From Neorhizobium populisoli (GTDB lineage: Bacteria; Pseudomonadota; Alphaproteobacteria; Rhizobiales; Rhizobiaceae): 64,000 nucleotides of DNA. Below are positions 17,727 to 27,507 of this stretch, one piece after another; position 1 is the first letter of the stretch; every line of letters begins with the position of its first letter. The stretch lies in NCBI RefSeq assembly GCF_019430945.1, contig NZ_JAHYCB010000005.1, positions 124,001-188,000 on the forward strand, read 5' to 3'. The notes below the pieces were generated by a model that was not told the origin of the DNA, searched no databases, and saw nothing but the letters and a program-made list of their open reading frames with translations. Both the position numbers and the translations under genes were made by a program.

Positions 17727-17760
17727 GACACGGCAATCCATGTCGGGTTGCCGTGTCTTT
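17727..17760 (+). terminator. Terminator after the MltB-type gene
   Basis: Stem GACACGGCAA (17727-17736) / TTGCCGTGTC (17748-17757), an 11-nt loop, then TTTG. It lies 10 nt after the stop. Confidence 0.65.
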
Positions 17761-17831
17761 GCCACAAGATTCGGGTGGCGACTCTTCCGGCTTAGGTTTA
17801 TCCCGCACGTTCAACGTGGGGACATCTTTTC

Positions 17832-18761
17832 ATGACGACCACCAGCCTACCGAAACCGAGCGCCACCGCCTGGGCGCTTATCCTTGTGTTGGGTCTGATC
17901 TGGGGCGGCTCCTTCTTTTTTGCACGCATCGCCGTCAAGGAAGTCCCGCCCTTCACGCTGGTCTTCTTCCGCCTCTTCCTCGCGGCGCTTGCCCTGCATA
18001 TCTATCTGCACGGCCGCCATGGGCTTTATGAAACACTGGCCGCACGCTGGCGCGAATTCGCCGTCATGGGCCTCGTCAACAACGCCCTGCCCCACACATT
18101 GATCTTCTTCGGCCAGACAGAAATCGGCGCAGGCCTCGCCTCGATCCTCAATGCCACGACGCCGATTTTCACCGTGCTGATCGCCAACCGGTTCACCACC
18201 GACGAGAAGCTGACCACGGCGAAGCTCGCGGGCTGTATCGCAGGCCTTGCCGGCACGGCCGTACTGATCGGCCCGGGATTGACCAATGCCGCCTCCGTGC
18301 CGCTCTGGGCGCTTGTCCTGCCGGTGCTAGCGGCGATCTCCTATGGCGTCGCCGGAACCTATGGCAAACGCTTCCGAGGCCTTCCCGCTCCAGTCAGTGC
18401 CACCGGCCAGCTCACCGCATCCAGCCTGATGATGCTGCCCGTCAGCCTCATCGCCGACCAGCCCTGGTCACTGCCCATGCCGTCGCTTCACGCAATATCC
18501 GCCATTCTCGGTCTGGCGCTGCTCTCGACCGCCTTTGCCTACCTGTTGTTCTTTCGGATTCTCGCCATGGCCGGCGCCACCAATGCCTCGCTGGTCACCC
18601 TCGTCGTACCGCCGAGCGCCATTCTGCTCGGGGTGATCTTTCTGGGTGAGCGGCTGGAATCAACCGATCTGGCCGGCATGGCACTCATCGGTTTGGGGCT
18701 GATAATCCTCGATGGAAGGCTTCTTCGCAGTCGCAGCAAACAGGCTTCAAACCGCTCTTGA
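17832..18761 (+). CDS. EamA-family drug/metabolite exporter
   Basis: A 309-residue membrane protein with about ten hydrophobic helices in two EamA repeats: repeat 1 begins 'WALILVLGLIWGGSFFFARIAVKEVPPFTLVFFRLFLAA', and repeat 2 ends 'TLVVPPSAILLGVIFLGERLESTDLAGMALIGLGLIILDGRLL', the typical end of such exporters. The substrate cannot be read from sequence or neighbours. It is flanked by a transglycosylase with its own terminator and by a tiny membrane-protein gene. Confidence 0.87.
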   Translation: MTTTSLPKPSATAWALILVLGLIWGGSFFFARIAVKEVPPFTLVFFRLFLAALALHIYLHGRHGLYETLAARWREFAVMGLVNNALPHTLIFFGQTEIGAGLASILNATTPIFTVLIANRFTTDEKLTTAKLAGCIAGLAGTAVLIGPGLTNAASVPLWALVLPVLAAISYGVAGTYGKRFRGLPAPVSATGQLTASSLMMLPVSLIADQPWSLPMPSLHAISAILGLALLSTAFAYLLFFRILAMAGATNASLVTLVVPPSAILLGVIFLGERLESTDLAGMALIGLGLIILDGRLLRSRSKQASNRS

Positions 18762-18985
18762 AGCGGCAAAACTATCACGAAATGTGACAGACCTTAACAG
18801 CCATACATAGGTTTTTAACCTTCGACCGATTAACATTAACAAGTGGTTTATATTGAAATATCAGCAAGTTGCTGATCTAAGCCCATGCCAATCAGTCGGT
18901 TCGACGGCACCGCAGCATGGAATTGCGCTTCCCATCCGCCACAAAACCGACATACACTTTAACCGTCAACGCAAGGAGGCAGACA

Positions 18986-19063
18986 ATGGGACGTACATAC
19001 TCTCTCAATGTCCTGGCAGTCGGTGTAGCGTTCGTGTTTGTGGCATCCATGCTCTTCATCTGA
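18986..19063 (+). CDS. 25-residue single-pass membrane protein
   Basis: A tiny ORF reading MGRTYSLNVLAVGVAFVFV then ASMLFI. AAGGAGG (18973-18979) stands 6 nt before the ATG, an almost ideal ribosome binding site. Residues ~8-25 form one hydrophobic helix after a short polar, positively charged start, so the N-terminus probably faces the cytoplasm. A strong terminator sits at 19135-19167 and an AT-rich leader lies upstream, so this looks like a self-contained transcription unit. I recognise no function. Confidence 0.65.
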   Translation: MGRTYSLNVLAVGVAFVFVASMLFI

Positions 19064-19134
19064 GCGCCACAGTCGCACTACAGGTCATAGATCTAGCATC
19101 CAAGACCGTTTGATAATCAGCACTTCCAATAAGA

Positions 19135-19167
19135 CGCATGCTCCCCAATGGGGAGCATGCGTTTTTT
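19135..19167 (+). terminator. Strong Rho-independent terminator
   Basis: GCATGCTCCCC (19136-19146), loop AAT, GGGGAGCATGC (19150-19160), then GTTTTTT: an 11-bp perfect stem extended by an outer C-G pair. It ends the unit carrying the 25-residue protein and shields the convergent metF gene. Confidence 0.9.
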
Positions 19168-19195
19168 AATGCTTGTCCGGACTTGAGGCCGTCGC

Positions 19196-20080
19196 TCAGG
19201 CAGCGCAGATGCGCGCCGTTTTCGCCTGGCTGCGGCCAAGCCGCTGCATGACGGCATCGACCAGCGGCACACGGTTCATCGTGTAGATGTGGAAATCGTT
19301 TATGCCGCGACGGATCAAGTCCTCGATCTGCTCGGCGGCGATATCCGCAGCCACTTCGGCGCGCTCTTCCGGCTTGTCGTCTAGATGTTCCAGACGGGCA
19401 TCGAGGAAGGACGGAACGGATGAACCGCAGCGACGCGCGAAACGCTTCAGCTGGCTGAGATTCTGGATCGGCATGATGCCCGGCACGATCGGGATATTGA
19501 TACCCGCCGCGCGCACCTTTTCGAGGTAACGCTCGAAGACGTCGTTATCGAAGAAGAACTGCGTCAGGGCGCGATGAGCGCCGGCATCCGCCTTGCTCTT
19601 CAGCGTCTCAATATCCGCATCGATATCGGCGCTTTCCGGATGCTTTTCCGGATAGGAGGAAACAGAGATATCGAAATCACCATATTCGACGAGGCTGCGC
19701 ACCAGATCGGCGGTGCGCGAAAAACCCTGCGGGTGCGGCGCATAATCCGTGCCGATGCCGCTCGTCGGGTCACCACGCAGCGCCACGATGCGGCGCACGC
19801 CGGCAGCACGGAAATCCTCCACCACCGAGCGGACTTCGTCGCGCGAAGCGTCGACGCAGGTCAGGTGAGCCGCGGTCGGCAGGCGCATCTCGCCGGCCAT
19901 GCGGGTCACGGCGGAAAGCGTCGGCTCCTTGGTCGAACCACCGGCGCCATAGGTCATGGTAACGAAATCCGGATCCCAGGCGGAAAGCTTCTCGACCGTA
20001 TCCCAGAGCTGCCGTTCCATCTCGTCGGACTTCGGCGGGAAGAATTCAAAGGAAACAGTGAAATCGCGATGGGCGTTCAT
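19196..20080 (-). CDS. metF: 5,10-methylenetetrahydrofolate reductase
   Basis: A 294-residue FAD enzyme reducing methylene-THF to methyl-THF, the methyl donor used by MetH. Family motifs are 'VSFEFFPPKSDEMERQLWDTVEKL', 'DPDFVTMTYGAGGSTKEPTL', 'AHLTCVDASRDEV', 'ALRGDPTSG' and 'LTQFFFDNDVFERYLEKVRAAGINIPIVPGIMPI', in a TIM barrel. The start at 20080 (MNAHRD) has GGGAGC ~10 nt upstream; the frame continues to 20134 inside the preceding gene. It lies 13 nt after the ArsR-methyltransferase gene, so they are co-transcribed. Confidence 0.95.
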   Translation of the reverse strand: MNAHRDFTVSFEFFPPKSDEMERQLWDTVEKLSAWDPDFVTMTYGAGGSTKEPTLSAVTRMAGEMRLPTAAHLTCVDASRDEVRSVVEDFRAAGVRRIVALRGDPTSGIGTDYAPHPQGFSRTADLVRSLVEYGDFDISVSSYPEKHPESADIDADIETLKSKADAGAHRALTQFFFDNDVFERYLEKVRAAGINIPIVPGIMPIQNLSQLKRFARRCGSSVPSFLDARLEHLDDKPEERAEVAADIAAEQIEDLIRRGINDFHIYTMNRVPLVDAVMQRLGRSQAKTARICAA

Positions 20081-20093
20081 TGATTCAGCTCCC

Positions 20094-21089
20094 TTAAAGC
20101 ACGGTTTGGGATTTGGCAGAGGCATGCGATGCAATCAGCAGGCGGCGGTCACGCGCGAGCCAGACAGTCGCTGTTAGCGCACCTTCCTTGCCCGAACCAA
20201 GATCGATCGCCTGTTCGACTTCGAGGCCGAACTTTGCGAACCACTCGGCCATCACCTGATGCGAAAAGCCGAGGCGGACATGCGCATGGTCGTCACGCAG
20301 GTATTCGAGCGTATGAGGCGCCAGATCGACGATGATCAGGCGACCACCCGGACGCAGCACGCGGGCGGCTTCCGCAATCGCCAGTTCCGGCTGGTCGAGG
20401 AAGTGCAGGACCTGATGGACGGTGATCAGGTCGAAATCCTGGCCTTCCAGCGGCAGGTTGAGAATGTCGCCATGGCGGACGGATGCCTTGACGATGCCGG
20501 CCTTGTCGAGATTGGCGCGCGCCACGGTGAGCATGTCGCGGCTCGCATCGATGCCGACGGCGCGGCGGTAGAGATTGGACAGCAGCTGCAGGATCCAGCC
20601 GGTGCCGGTGCCGAGGTCGAGCAGCGCATCGACCGGCGCCGTGCCGACCAGCTTGAGCAGCGCTGCCTCGACGGTCGCGTCACTGACATGCAGGCGGCGA
20701 AGCTCGTCCCATTCGGAGGCATTGCGGCTGAAATAATCCTGGGCGCGCGCTGCACGGGCACGCTTGACGGTCGCCAGACGCTCGGCGTCGCGCAGCAGGA
20801 TCGGGTCCTCTTCGGAGGCGGCGGCAAGCAGTGTGCGCACCAAGGTCGCGCCCTTGCCTTCATGGCTCAGACGAAAATAGGCCCAGGCGCCCTCCTGATA
20901 GCGATCGATCAGCGATTCTTCGGCGAGCAGCTTGAGGTGACGCGAGATTCGCGGCTGCGACTGCCCGAGGATCTCCGTCAGATCGGTCACCGTCAGGTCG
21001 CCGCCTGCAAGCAGCGCAAGCAAACGAAACCGGGTCGGCTCACCGGCCGTCTTCAGAACATCCACAAGGGTATCGAGCGCCAGACCCAT
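20094..21089 (-). CDS. ArsR-family regulator fused to a SAM methyltransferase-like domain (SahR-type)
   Basis: A 331-residue fusion. Residues ~5-90 are an ArsR winged helix ('TAGEPTRFRLLALLAGGDLTVTDLTEILGQSQPRISRHLKLL'); residues ~115-310 are a class I methyltransferase fold ('ALLDLGTGTGWILQLL', 'LRPGGRLIIVDLAPH'). SahR regulators, which respond to S-adenosylhomocysteine and control methionine recycling, have this architecture. Position directly before metF and a palindrome shared with metH support that role. Whether the second domain is catalytic or only a ligand sensor cannot be told here. Confidence 0.85.
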   Translation of the reverse strand: MGLALDTLVDVLKTAGEPTRFRLLALLAGGDLTVTDLTEILGQSQPRISRHLKLLAEESLIDRYQEGAWAYFRLSHEGKGATLVRTLLAAASEEDPILLRDAERLATVKRARAARAQDYFSRNASEWDELRRLHVSDATVEAALLKLVGTAPVDALLDLGTGTGWILQLLSNLYRRAVGIDASRDMLTVARANLDKAGIVKASVRHGDILNLPLEGQDFDLITVHQVLHFLDQPELAIAEAARVLRPGGRLIIVDLAPHTLEYLRDDHAHVRLGFSHQVMAEWFAKFGLEVEQAIDLGSGKEGALTATVWLARDRRLLIASHASAKSQTVL

Positions 21090-21111
21090 TCAACTGAACC
21101 TCAATCATCAA

Positions 21112-21133
21112 CATATAAAGATATGTTTATATG
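21112..21133. promoter_or_regulatory. Candidate SahR operator of the regulator-metF operon
   Basis: An inverted repeat with arms CATATAAA / TTTATATG around GATATG, 23-44 bp before the regulator's start codon. Its 16-bp core ATAAAGATATGTTTAT (21115-21130) is the exact reverse complement of the core at 52101-52116 before metH. Confidence 0.75.
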
Positions 21134-21189
21134 ATTTTCAACCCGCCCGCAAGCGATAACTGATCAAGCCTGGTGATATGAGACAGCGG

Positions 21190-21222
21190 CGCAAAACAGA
21201 AAAGGCGGCACGAGGCCGCCTT
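21190..21222 (-). terminator. Terminator downstream of the chemoreceptor gene
   Basis: On the minus strand AAGGCGGC - loop CTCGT - GCCGCCTT, followed by TTCTGTTTT. It starts about 25 nt after the chemoreceptor stop. Confidence 0.8.
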
Positions 21223-21247
21223 CCATTTGTATCCGATCTTGAAAGGA

Positions 21248-23545
21248 TCAGAATTCCTGCCAGTCATCCGTCGACTGGGCGACAGCGGTATTGCCGCGAG
21301 ACACAGGCGCGCGGGCCGCAATAGGACGGCTCGGCGCAACGGCAGCTGGGCGAGCCGGGGCGACGGGGGCACGCATGCGCGCAGCCGTATCACGCAGCTG
21401 GCTGGATGTACCGCCATTGCCGAACTGGAATTGCGAGAGAAGTTCGCTGAGCTTGGTGCTTTCCTGCGCCAGTCCGGCACCCGCAGCGTTCATCTCCTCG
21501 ACCATGGCGGCATTCTGCTGGGTCGACTGGTCCATATGGTTGACCGCGGTATTGACCTGCGCAAGACCGACCGACTGTTCCTGAGCGGCGGTCGCGATTG
21601 CGTCCATATGCGCGGTAACCGTCTGAACCAGCTTCTCGATGGCGGCAAGCCCCTCGCCCGTATCGCTGACCAGCTTGACGCCTTCGGACACGGCTACGGC
21701 CGAGTTCGAGATCAGGCCCTTGATCTCCTTGGCGGCATTTGCCGAACGCTGTGCCAGTTCACGGACTTCCTGAGCGACGACGGCAAACCCCTTGCCGGCC
21801 TCACCAGCGCGAGCCGCCTCGACGCCGGCATTCAGCGCAAGAAGGTTAGTCTGGAAGGCAATCTCGTCGATGACGCCGATGATCTGGCCGATCTGCTGCG
21901 ACGACTTCTCGATGCGCTCCATGGCAACGACCGCGTTGCGGACGACCTGACCGGAATGGTCGGCACGGGTGCGGGCCTCGCGCACCACGTCACGGGCATC
22001 GGAAGTCCGCTTGGAGGTGGAGACGACGTTGGAGGTGATCTCCTCCAGTGCCGCGGCAGTCTGTTCGAGCGAGGCAGCCTGCTGCCCGGTGCGCTTCGAC
22101 AGGTTGTCGGACGCGTCGGAAATCTCCTTCGAGCCGCTGTTTACGGTCGCGACCGAGTTGCCGACGCTGAGCAGCGCATCACGCAACTGCCGGACCGACG
22201 TATTGAAGTCGTGACGCAGGCCTTCGAATTGCGGCGCCAGCGCCTCGTGCACTTCGCACGACATATCGCCGGCGGCGAGGCGGCGAAGGTTTGCGGCCAG
22301 CGCGCCCGTTGCCTGGTTGAGACGGGTTTCGGCCTCGGCTTCGGTCATCTGCTGCAGCTCGATCCGCTCTGCTTCCGAACGACGACGGGTCGCATCGGCA
22401 TCCGCTTCGAGCTGCTGGTTGCGGATTGCCGCTTCACGGAACACTTCGACGGAACGGGCCATGTCGCCGATACCATCCTTGCGATCCGCATAGGGAATGG
22501 CATCGTTCGTATTGCCGGCAGCAAGGCTCGACATACGCTCGCCAATGCGGCGGATCGAACGGGACAGTGTGGTGGCGACGACGAAGCTGAAGGATGCGGC
22601 GACGCAGAGCAGGATCAGCAGTGCGCCGCTGATGAGCATGAGGTTGCTCGACGCGTCGGAAACCATGTTGTCGGCGGAGCGCAGAAGCTCGCGCGACGCT
22701 TCGTCGACCAGATCGGCCGCCATCAGCCGCCGCTTCTCCATGGCATTCGTCCACAGATCGTAATCGCCGGCCGCCGGAGTGTAAGGCTTCAGGTCGTCGA
22801 AGGTCTTCAAGAGCTTTGCGGCACTGGCGCCATCGCCCGTTGCCCAGAAACCATCTGCCTTGGCCATGATGGAAGGAGCGAGCGAAGCACGCATGTCCTT
22901 TTCATAGATACGGACCTGCTGGCGGCCCTGCACGAAGCGGGCAATCTCGTCGGGAGCCAATGTGCCGTTCTTGGCTAACTGCTGGCCCATGCGGGTGACG
23001 ATCGCATAACCGTTATTGACCTGAACGAGAGCGTGGATGCCATCGACCGCGCGAGCCAGCGCCCGGTCGTCGGTCAGGTTGGCGACGCGCGCGATCGTAT
23101 CCAGGGTCTGCTGGGAAAGAGGCGTCAGATATTGCGCAGTCAGAAGCGGGTTCTTGTCGCCGCCGTCGATCTTGGCGCGGAACTCACCCATCTTGGTGAA
23201 ACGGTCCTGAAAACCGGTAATGATCTCTTCCAGACCGCGATCGCCGACGCCCTGCGCTTTGATCTTCGCATAGTTCTCGACAAGCGTCTTCTGGACCGTA
23301 TCGACACGGCTGCGCGCAGACGTGCGGTCCGCGGGGGTCGAATAGCTTTCTCCGGAGATCGCATTCATCATGCCGGCGGCCGGCGCCACGACATCCATCA
23401 ATGTCCGCGCCTTGTTAAGCTGCTGGTACGCCTCGCGGGCATCCAATCCCAGAGCGACACCCAAAACGATCATGGCCGAAGTTGGAATGATGGCGACAAG
23501 CGCCAGAGATGTCTTGAACGACATGCGCTCGATCAGACGCAACAT
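21248..23545 (-). CDS. Methyl-accepting chemotaxis protein
   Basis: A 765-residue chemoreceptor. There is an N-terminal membrane helix (~12-32), a helical periplasmic domain of ~290 residues possibly of the nitrate/nitrite-sensing (NIT) type, a second helix (~318-340, [23 protein letters not shown]), HAMP segments, and a signalling domain with the hairpin tip '[51 protein letters not shown]'. The C-terminal end, DDWQEF after a flexible Pro/Ala linker, resembles the pentapeptide that tethers CheR/CheB. No che genes are near, so it is an orphan receptor. The ligand is unknown. Confidence 0.92.
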   Translation of the reverse strand: MLRLIERMSFKTSLALVAIIPTSAMIVLGVALGLDAREAYQQLNKARTLMDVVAPAAGMMNAISGESYSTPADRTSARSRVDTVQKTLVENYAKIKAQGVGDRGLEEIITGFQDRFTKMGEFRAKIDGGDKNPLLTAQYLTPLSQQTLDTIARVANLTDDRALARAVDGIHALVQVNNGYAIVTRMGQQLAKNGTLAPDEIARFVQGRQQVRIYEKDMRASLAPSIMAKADGFWATGDGASAAKLLKTFDDLKPYTPAAGDYDLWTNAMEKRRLMAADLVDEASRELLRSADNMVSDASSNLMLISGALLILLCVAASFSFVVATTLSRSIRRIGERMSSLAAGNTNDAIPYADRKDGIGDMARSVEVFREAAIRNQQLEADADATRRRSEAERIELQQMTEAEAETRLNQATGALAANLRRLAAGDMSCEVHEALAPQFEGLRHDFNTSVRQLRDALLSVGNSVATVNSGSKEISDASDNLSKRTGQQAASLEQTAAALEEITSNVVSTSKRTSDARDVVREARTRADHSGQVVRNAVVAMERIEKSSQQIGQIIGVIDEIAFQTNLLALNAGVEAARAGEAGKGFAVVAQEVRELAQRSANAAKEIKGLISNSAVAVSEGVKLVSDTGEGLAAIEKLVQTVTAHMDAIATAAQEQSVGLAQVNTAVNHMDQSTQQNAAMVEEMNAAGAGLAQESTKLSELLSQFQFGNGGTSSQLRDTAARMRAPVAPARPAAVAPSRPIAARAPVSRGNTAVAQSTDDWQEF

Positions 23546-23671
23546 GACTAAATCCTTGAAGTAGATCCGTCTTCATGACGCCATCCGAGGCCCGCAAGAC
23601 ATGGACCTCCCCCGGAGGGACCCTGCGCCTTCAAGGATTGCGATTGTCTTGATGCCCACGGACAACAAATC

Positions 23672-23687
23672 CCCCTAAAATTAGGGG
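23672..23687. promoter_or_regulatory. Inverted repeat upstream of the chemoreceptor gene
   Basis: CCCCTAA-AA-TTAGGGG, a perfect 7-bp inverted repeat about 130 bp upstream of the chemoreceptor start. It has no U tract and is AT-rich at the centre, so it looks more like a protein-binding site than a terminator. The binding factor is unknown. Confidence 0.45.
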
Positions 23688-23714
23688 AGGCAATTTTATC
23701 CTTTGTTAAGACTC

Positions 23715-23746
23715 CCAAAAAGGAAAAGCCCCGGAAATCCGGGGCT
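23715..23746 (-). terminator. Terminator downstream of ettA
   Basis: Stem AGCCCCGG (23727-23734) / CCGGGGCT (23739-23746) with a 4-nt loop. On the minus strand it runs into TTTTCCTTTTT. It lies 25 nt after the ettA stop. Confidence 0.85.
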
Positions 23747-23770
23747 CTTCTTGCATATGGTCTAATATCT

Positions 23771-25420
<1,650 letters not shown>

Positions 25421-25511
25421 GGATAAAGGTGCTCCGCGGGGAATTTCGGTTTGCCGCTATGTAGGCGAATTGGCGGCCGGGAGCAATGCGCGAACGGGCG
25501 GGGGAAACGAG

Positions 25512-26444
25512 ATGTTCGAGGAAACACGACGGCTGCAAAGCCCAACCGGCGCGAACATCGCCTTTCACCATGTACCGGCGACAGGCTCGCCCAGAGGCAT
25601 CCTGCTGATCAGCCACGGTCTCGCCGAACATTCCAGGCGCTACAAGGGCTTTGCCGAAGCCATGGCGATTTCGGGTTTCAACACCTACGCCTTCGATCAC
25701 CGCGGCCACGGGCAGACGACGGCACCGGACGCCCCGATCGGCCGCTTCGCCCGCCGTGACGGCGCGCGGCTGGTACTGCAGGACGTCAAAGCTATGCGCG
25801 ACATGGCGGCCGCCGCGCATCCGGGCCTGCCTGTCGTGTTGTTCGGACATTCCATGGGCGGGCTGATCGCGCTCAATGCGGCGGTCGATTATCCCGAGAG
25901 CTTCGATGCGCTGGCTGTCTGGAACTCCAACTTCCATCCCGGCCCGGCTGGTCGCGCCGCTCAAGGCATCCTGCTCATTGAAAGAGCGCTGAAGGGCTCG
26001 GACGTGCCGAGCGGCCTTCTGCCGAAACTCACCTTCAGCGCCTGGGGCAAATCCATTCCTGGCCACCGCACCGAGTTCGAATGGCTGAGCCACGACCGCG
26101 AGATTGTCGACGCCTATATCGACGATCCGCTTTGCGGTTTCGGCGCCAGCGTCTCGCTCTGGCTCGACCTGTTCGAACTGACCTTCCGCGCTCCGAAACT
26201 GATCGATAGGCTGCGCAAGGATATGCCGATCCACCTGATCGGCGGCGCCGAAGACCCTGCCACCAATGGCGGGCGCGAAATCCTCTGGTTGTCCGAGCAT
26301 TTCAAGAAAATCGGTTTCACCAAGGTCACGACAAAAATCTGGCCCGGCACCCGCCACGAGACGCTGAACGACACGGTGCGTGCGCGCGCCTCGGCCGAAT
26401 TCGCCGCCTGGGCAAGCCATGTCCTGCCGCCAGCCGCACGCTGA
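25512..26444 (+). CDS. Alpha/beta hydrolase, monoacylglycerol lipase/lysophospholipase-like
   Basis: A 310-residue cytoplasmic hydrolase. The fold begins 'GILLISHGLAEHSRRYKGFAEAMAISGFNTYAFDHRGHGQT' (the oxyanion HG motif), the nucleophile elbow is 'VVLFGHSMGGLIALNAA' (Ser), an Asp follows in 'IHLIGGAEDPATNGG', and the His is in 'WPGTRHETLND'. This Hydrolase_4 pattern is typical of PldB/monoglyceride lipase-like enzymes acting on lysophospholipids or monoacylglycerols. The ATG at 25512, preceded by GGGGAAACGAG, gives the family start; the frame is open from 25419 without family sequence. Confidence 0.88.
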   Translation: MFEETRRLQSPTGANIAFHHVPATGSPRGILLISHGLAEHSRRYKGFAEAMAISGFNTYAFDHRGHGQTTAPDAPIGRFARRDGARLVLQDVKAMRDMAAAAHPGLPVVLFGHSMGGLIALNAAVDYPESFDALAVWNSNFHPGPAGRAAQGILLIERALKGSDVPSGLLPKLTFSAWGKSIPGHRTEFEWLSHDREIVDAYIDDPLCGFGASVSLWLDLFELTFRAPKLIDRLRKDMPIHLIGGAEDPATNGGREILWLSEHFKKIGFTKVTTKIWPGTRHETLNDTVRARASAEFAAWASHVLPPAAR

Positions 26445-26541
26445 TCGCACCCGCCCAGGATAAACCGGCTCATCCTAATCGGAATGAGTTCATGACATTT
26501 AATCAAGTGCTTCGGGCACGTCGCCCGGTTATAGGTCAATC

Positions 26542-27507
26542 ATGAGTGCGCCATCCGCCAGCCTGTCGAAACCGCAAGCCGAAAGCCGTGTCGTCCACGG
26601 TCTTGGATTGATGATCATCGCAATGCTGATCGCGCCGCTGATCGATATCTTTTCCAAGCTTTCGACCGATGTCGCCTCGCCGACCTTCATCACCGCCGCT
26701 CGCTTCGTTTTCCAGGCGCTTTTCATGCTGCCCATCGTGCTGTGGAACGGCTCATGGCGGCAGTTCTCCTGGAAGCTCAGCTTCTACCATGCCATCCGCG
26801 CCGCGATCATCACGCTGTCGATGATCTGTTTCGTGGCGGCGCTTGCCGTCATGGAAGTCGCCGATACGGTCGCCATCTTCTTCGTCGAGCCGATCATGCT
26901 GACCGTGCTGTCCAGCATCTTCCTGAAGGAAGTCATCGGCTGGCGACGTTACACGGCCTGCGCCGTCGGTTTTCTCGGTGCGATGATTGTCATTCGTCCG
27001 AGCTTCCAGGAGATCGGCCTCATTGCGCTCCTGCCGATCGTCTCGGCGCTTTGCGTGGCGATCTTCGCCCTGATGACGCGGGCGCTGGCGCATAGGGAAG
27101 ACCCGTGGGCCATGCAGTTCCAGATGGCTCTCTGGGGCATGCCGATCTGTGCATTGCTTCTGGTGGTCGGCGACGTTACCGATATCGCCTTCATGGCGCC
27201 CGTCATTCCGGGCTGGCTGACCTTCACATTCCTGATCGGCGTCGGTGTGGCGGCCTCCGTCTCGGGCATATTGGGCGTCTACGCCTATCGCGCAGCGCCT
27301 GCCTCCGTCATCGCGCCGCTGCAATATTTCGAGATCATATCGGCCACCCTGTTCGGCTGGCTGGTCTTTGGCGATTTCCCCGATCCGATCAAATGGCTCG
27401 GCATCTCCATCATCATCGGCTCCGGCCTCTACATCATCTGGCGCGAACGCCGCGCGGCTTCGCAGAAGCCGGTGACGAACACCTCCGAGACCTCAGTGAC
27501 ACCATGA
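26542..27507 (+). CDS. EamA-family transporter
   Basis: A 321-residue membrane protein with ten predicted helices in two EamA repeats ('AMLIAPLIDIFSKLSTDVASPTFITAARFVFQALFMLP' early; 'APLQYFEIISATLFGWLVFGDFPDPIKWLGISIIIGSGLYIIWRE' at the end). Its stop overlaps the next ATG by 4 nt, so it is the first gene of a three-gene operon with a CoA-transferase and a ThDP enzyme. This suggests uptake or export of a substrate or product of that pathway, which I cannot name. Confidence 0.87.
   Translation: MSAPSASLSKPQAESRVVHGLGLMIIAMLIAPLIDIFSKLSTDVASPTFITAARFVFQALFMLPIVLWNGSWRQFSWKLSFYHAIRAAIITLSMICFVAALAVMEVADTVAIFFVEPIMLTVLSSIFLKEVIGWRRYTACAVGFLGAMIVIRPSFQEIGLIALLPIVSALCVAIFALMTRALAHREDPWAMQFQMALWGMPICALLLVVGDVTDIAFMAPVIPGWLTFTFLIGVGVAASVSGILGVYAYRAAPASVIAPLQYFEIISATLFGWLVFGDFPDPIKWLGISIIIGSGLYIIWRERRAASQKPVTNTSETSVTP

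Noticed and set aside
18779..18850. CtrA boxes (TTAA-N7-TTAA) upstream of the 25-residue ORF
   Set aside because: Several TTAAC half-sites occur, but none has the 7-nt spacing.
21227..22978. Long plus-strand ORF (583 codons)
   Set aside because: It is the antisense shadow of the chemoreceptor gene, whose signalling domain is unmistakable; the product has no family sequence and Asp/Gly/Arg-rich composition typical of GC-rich antisense frames.
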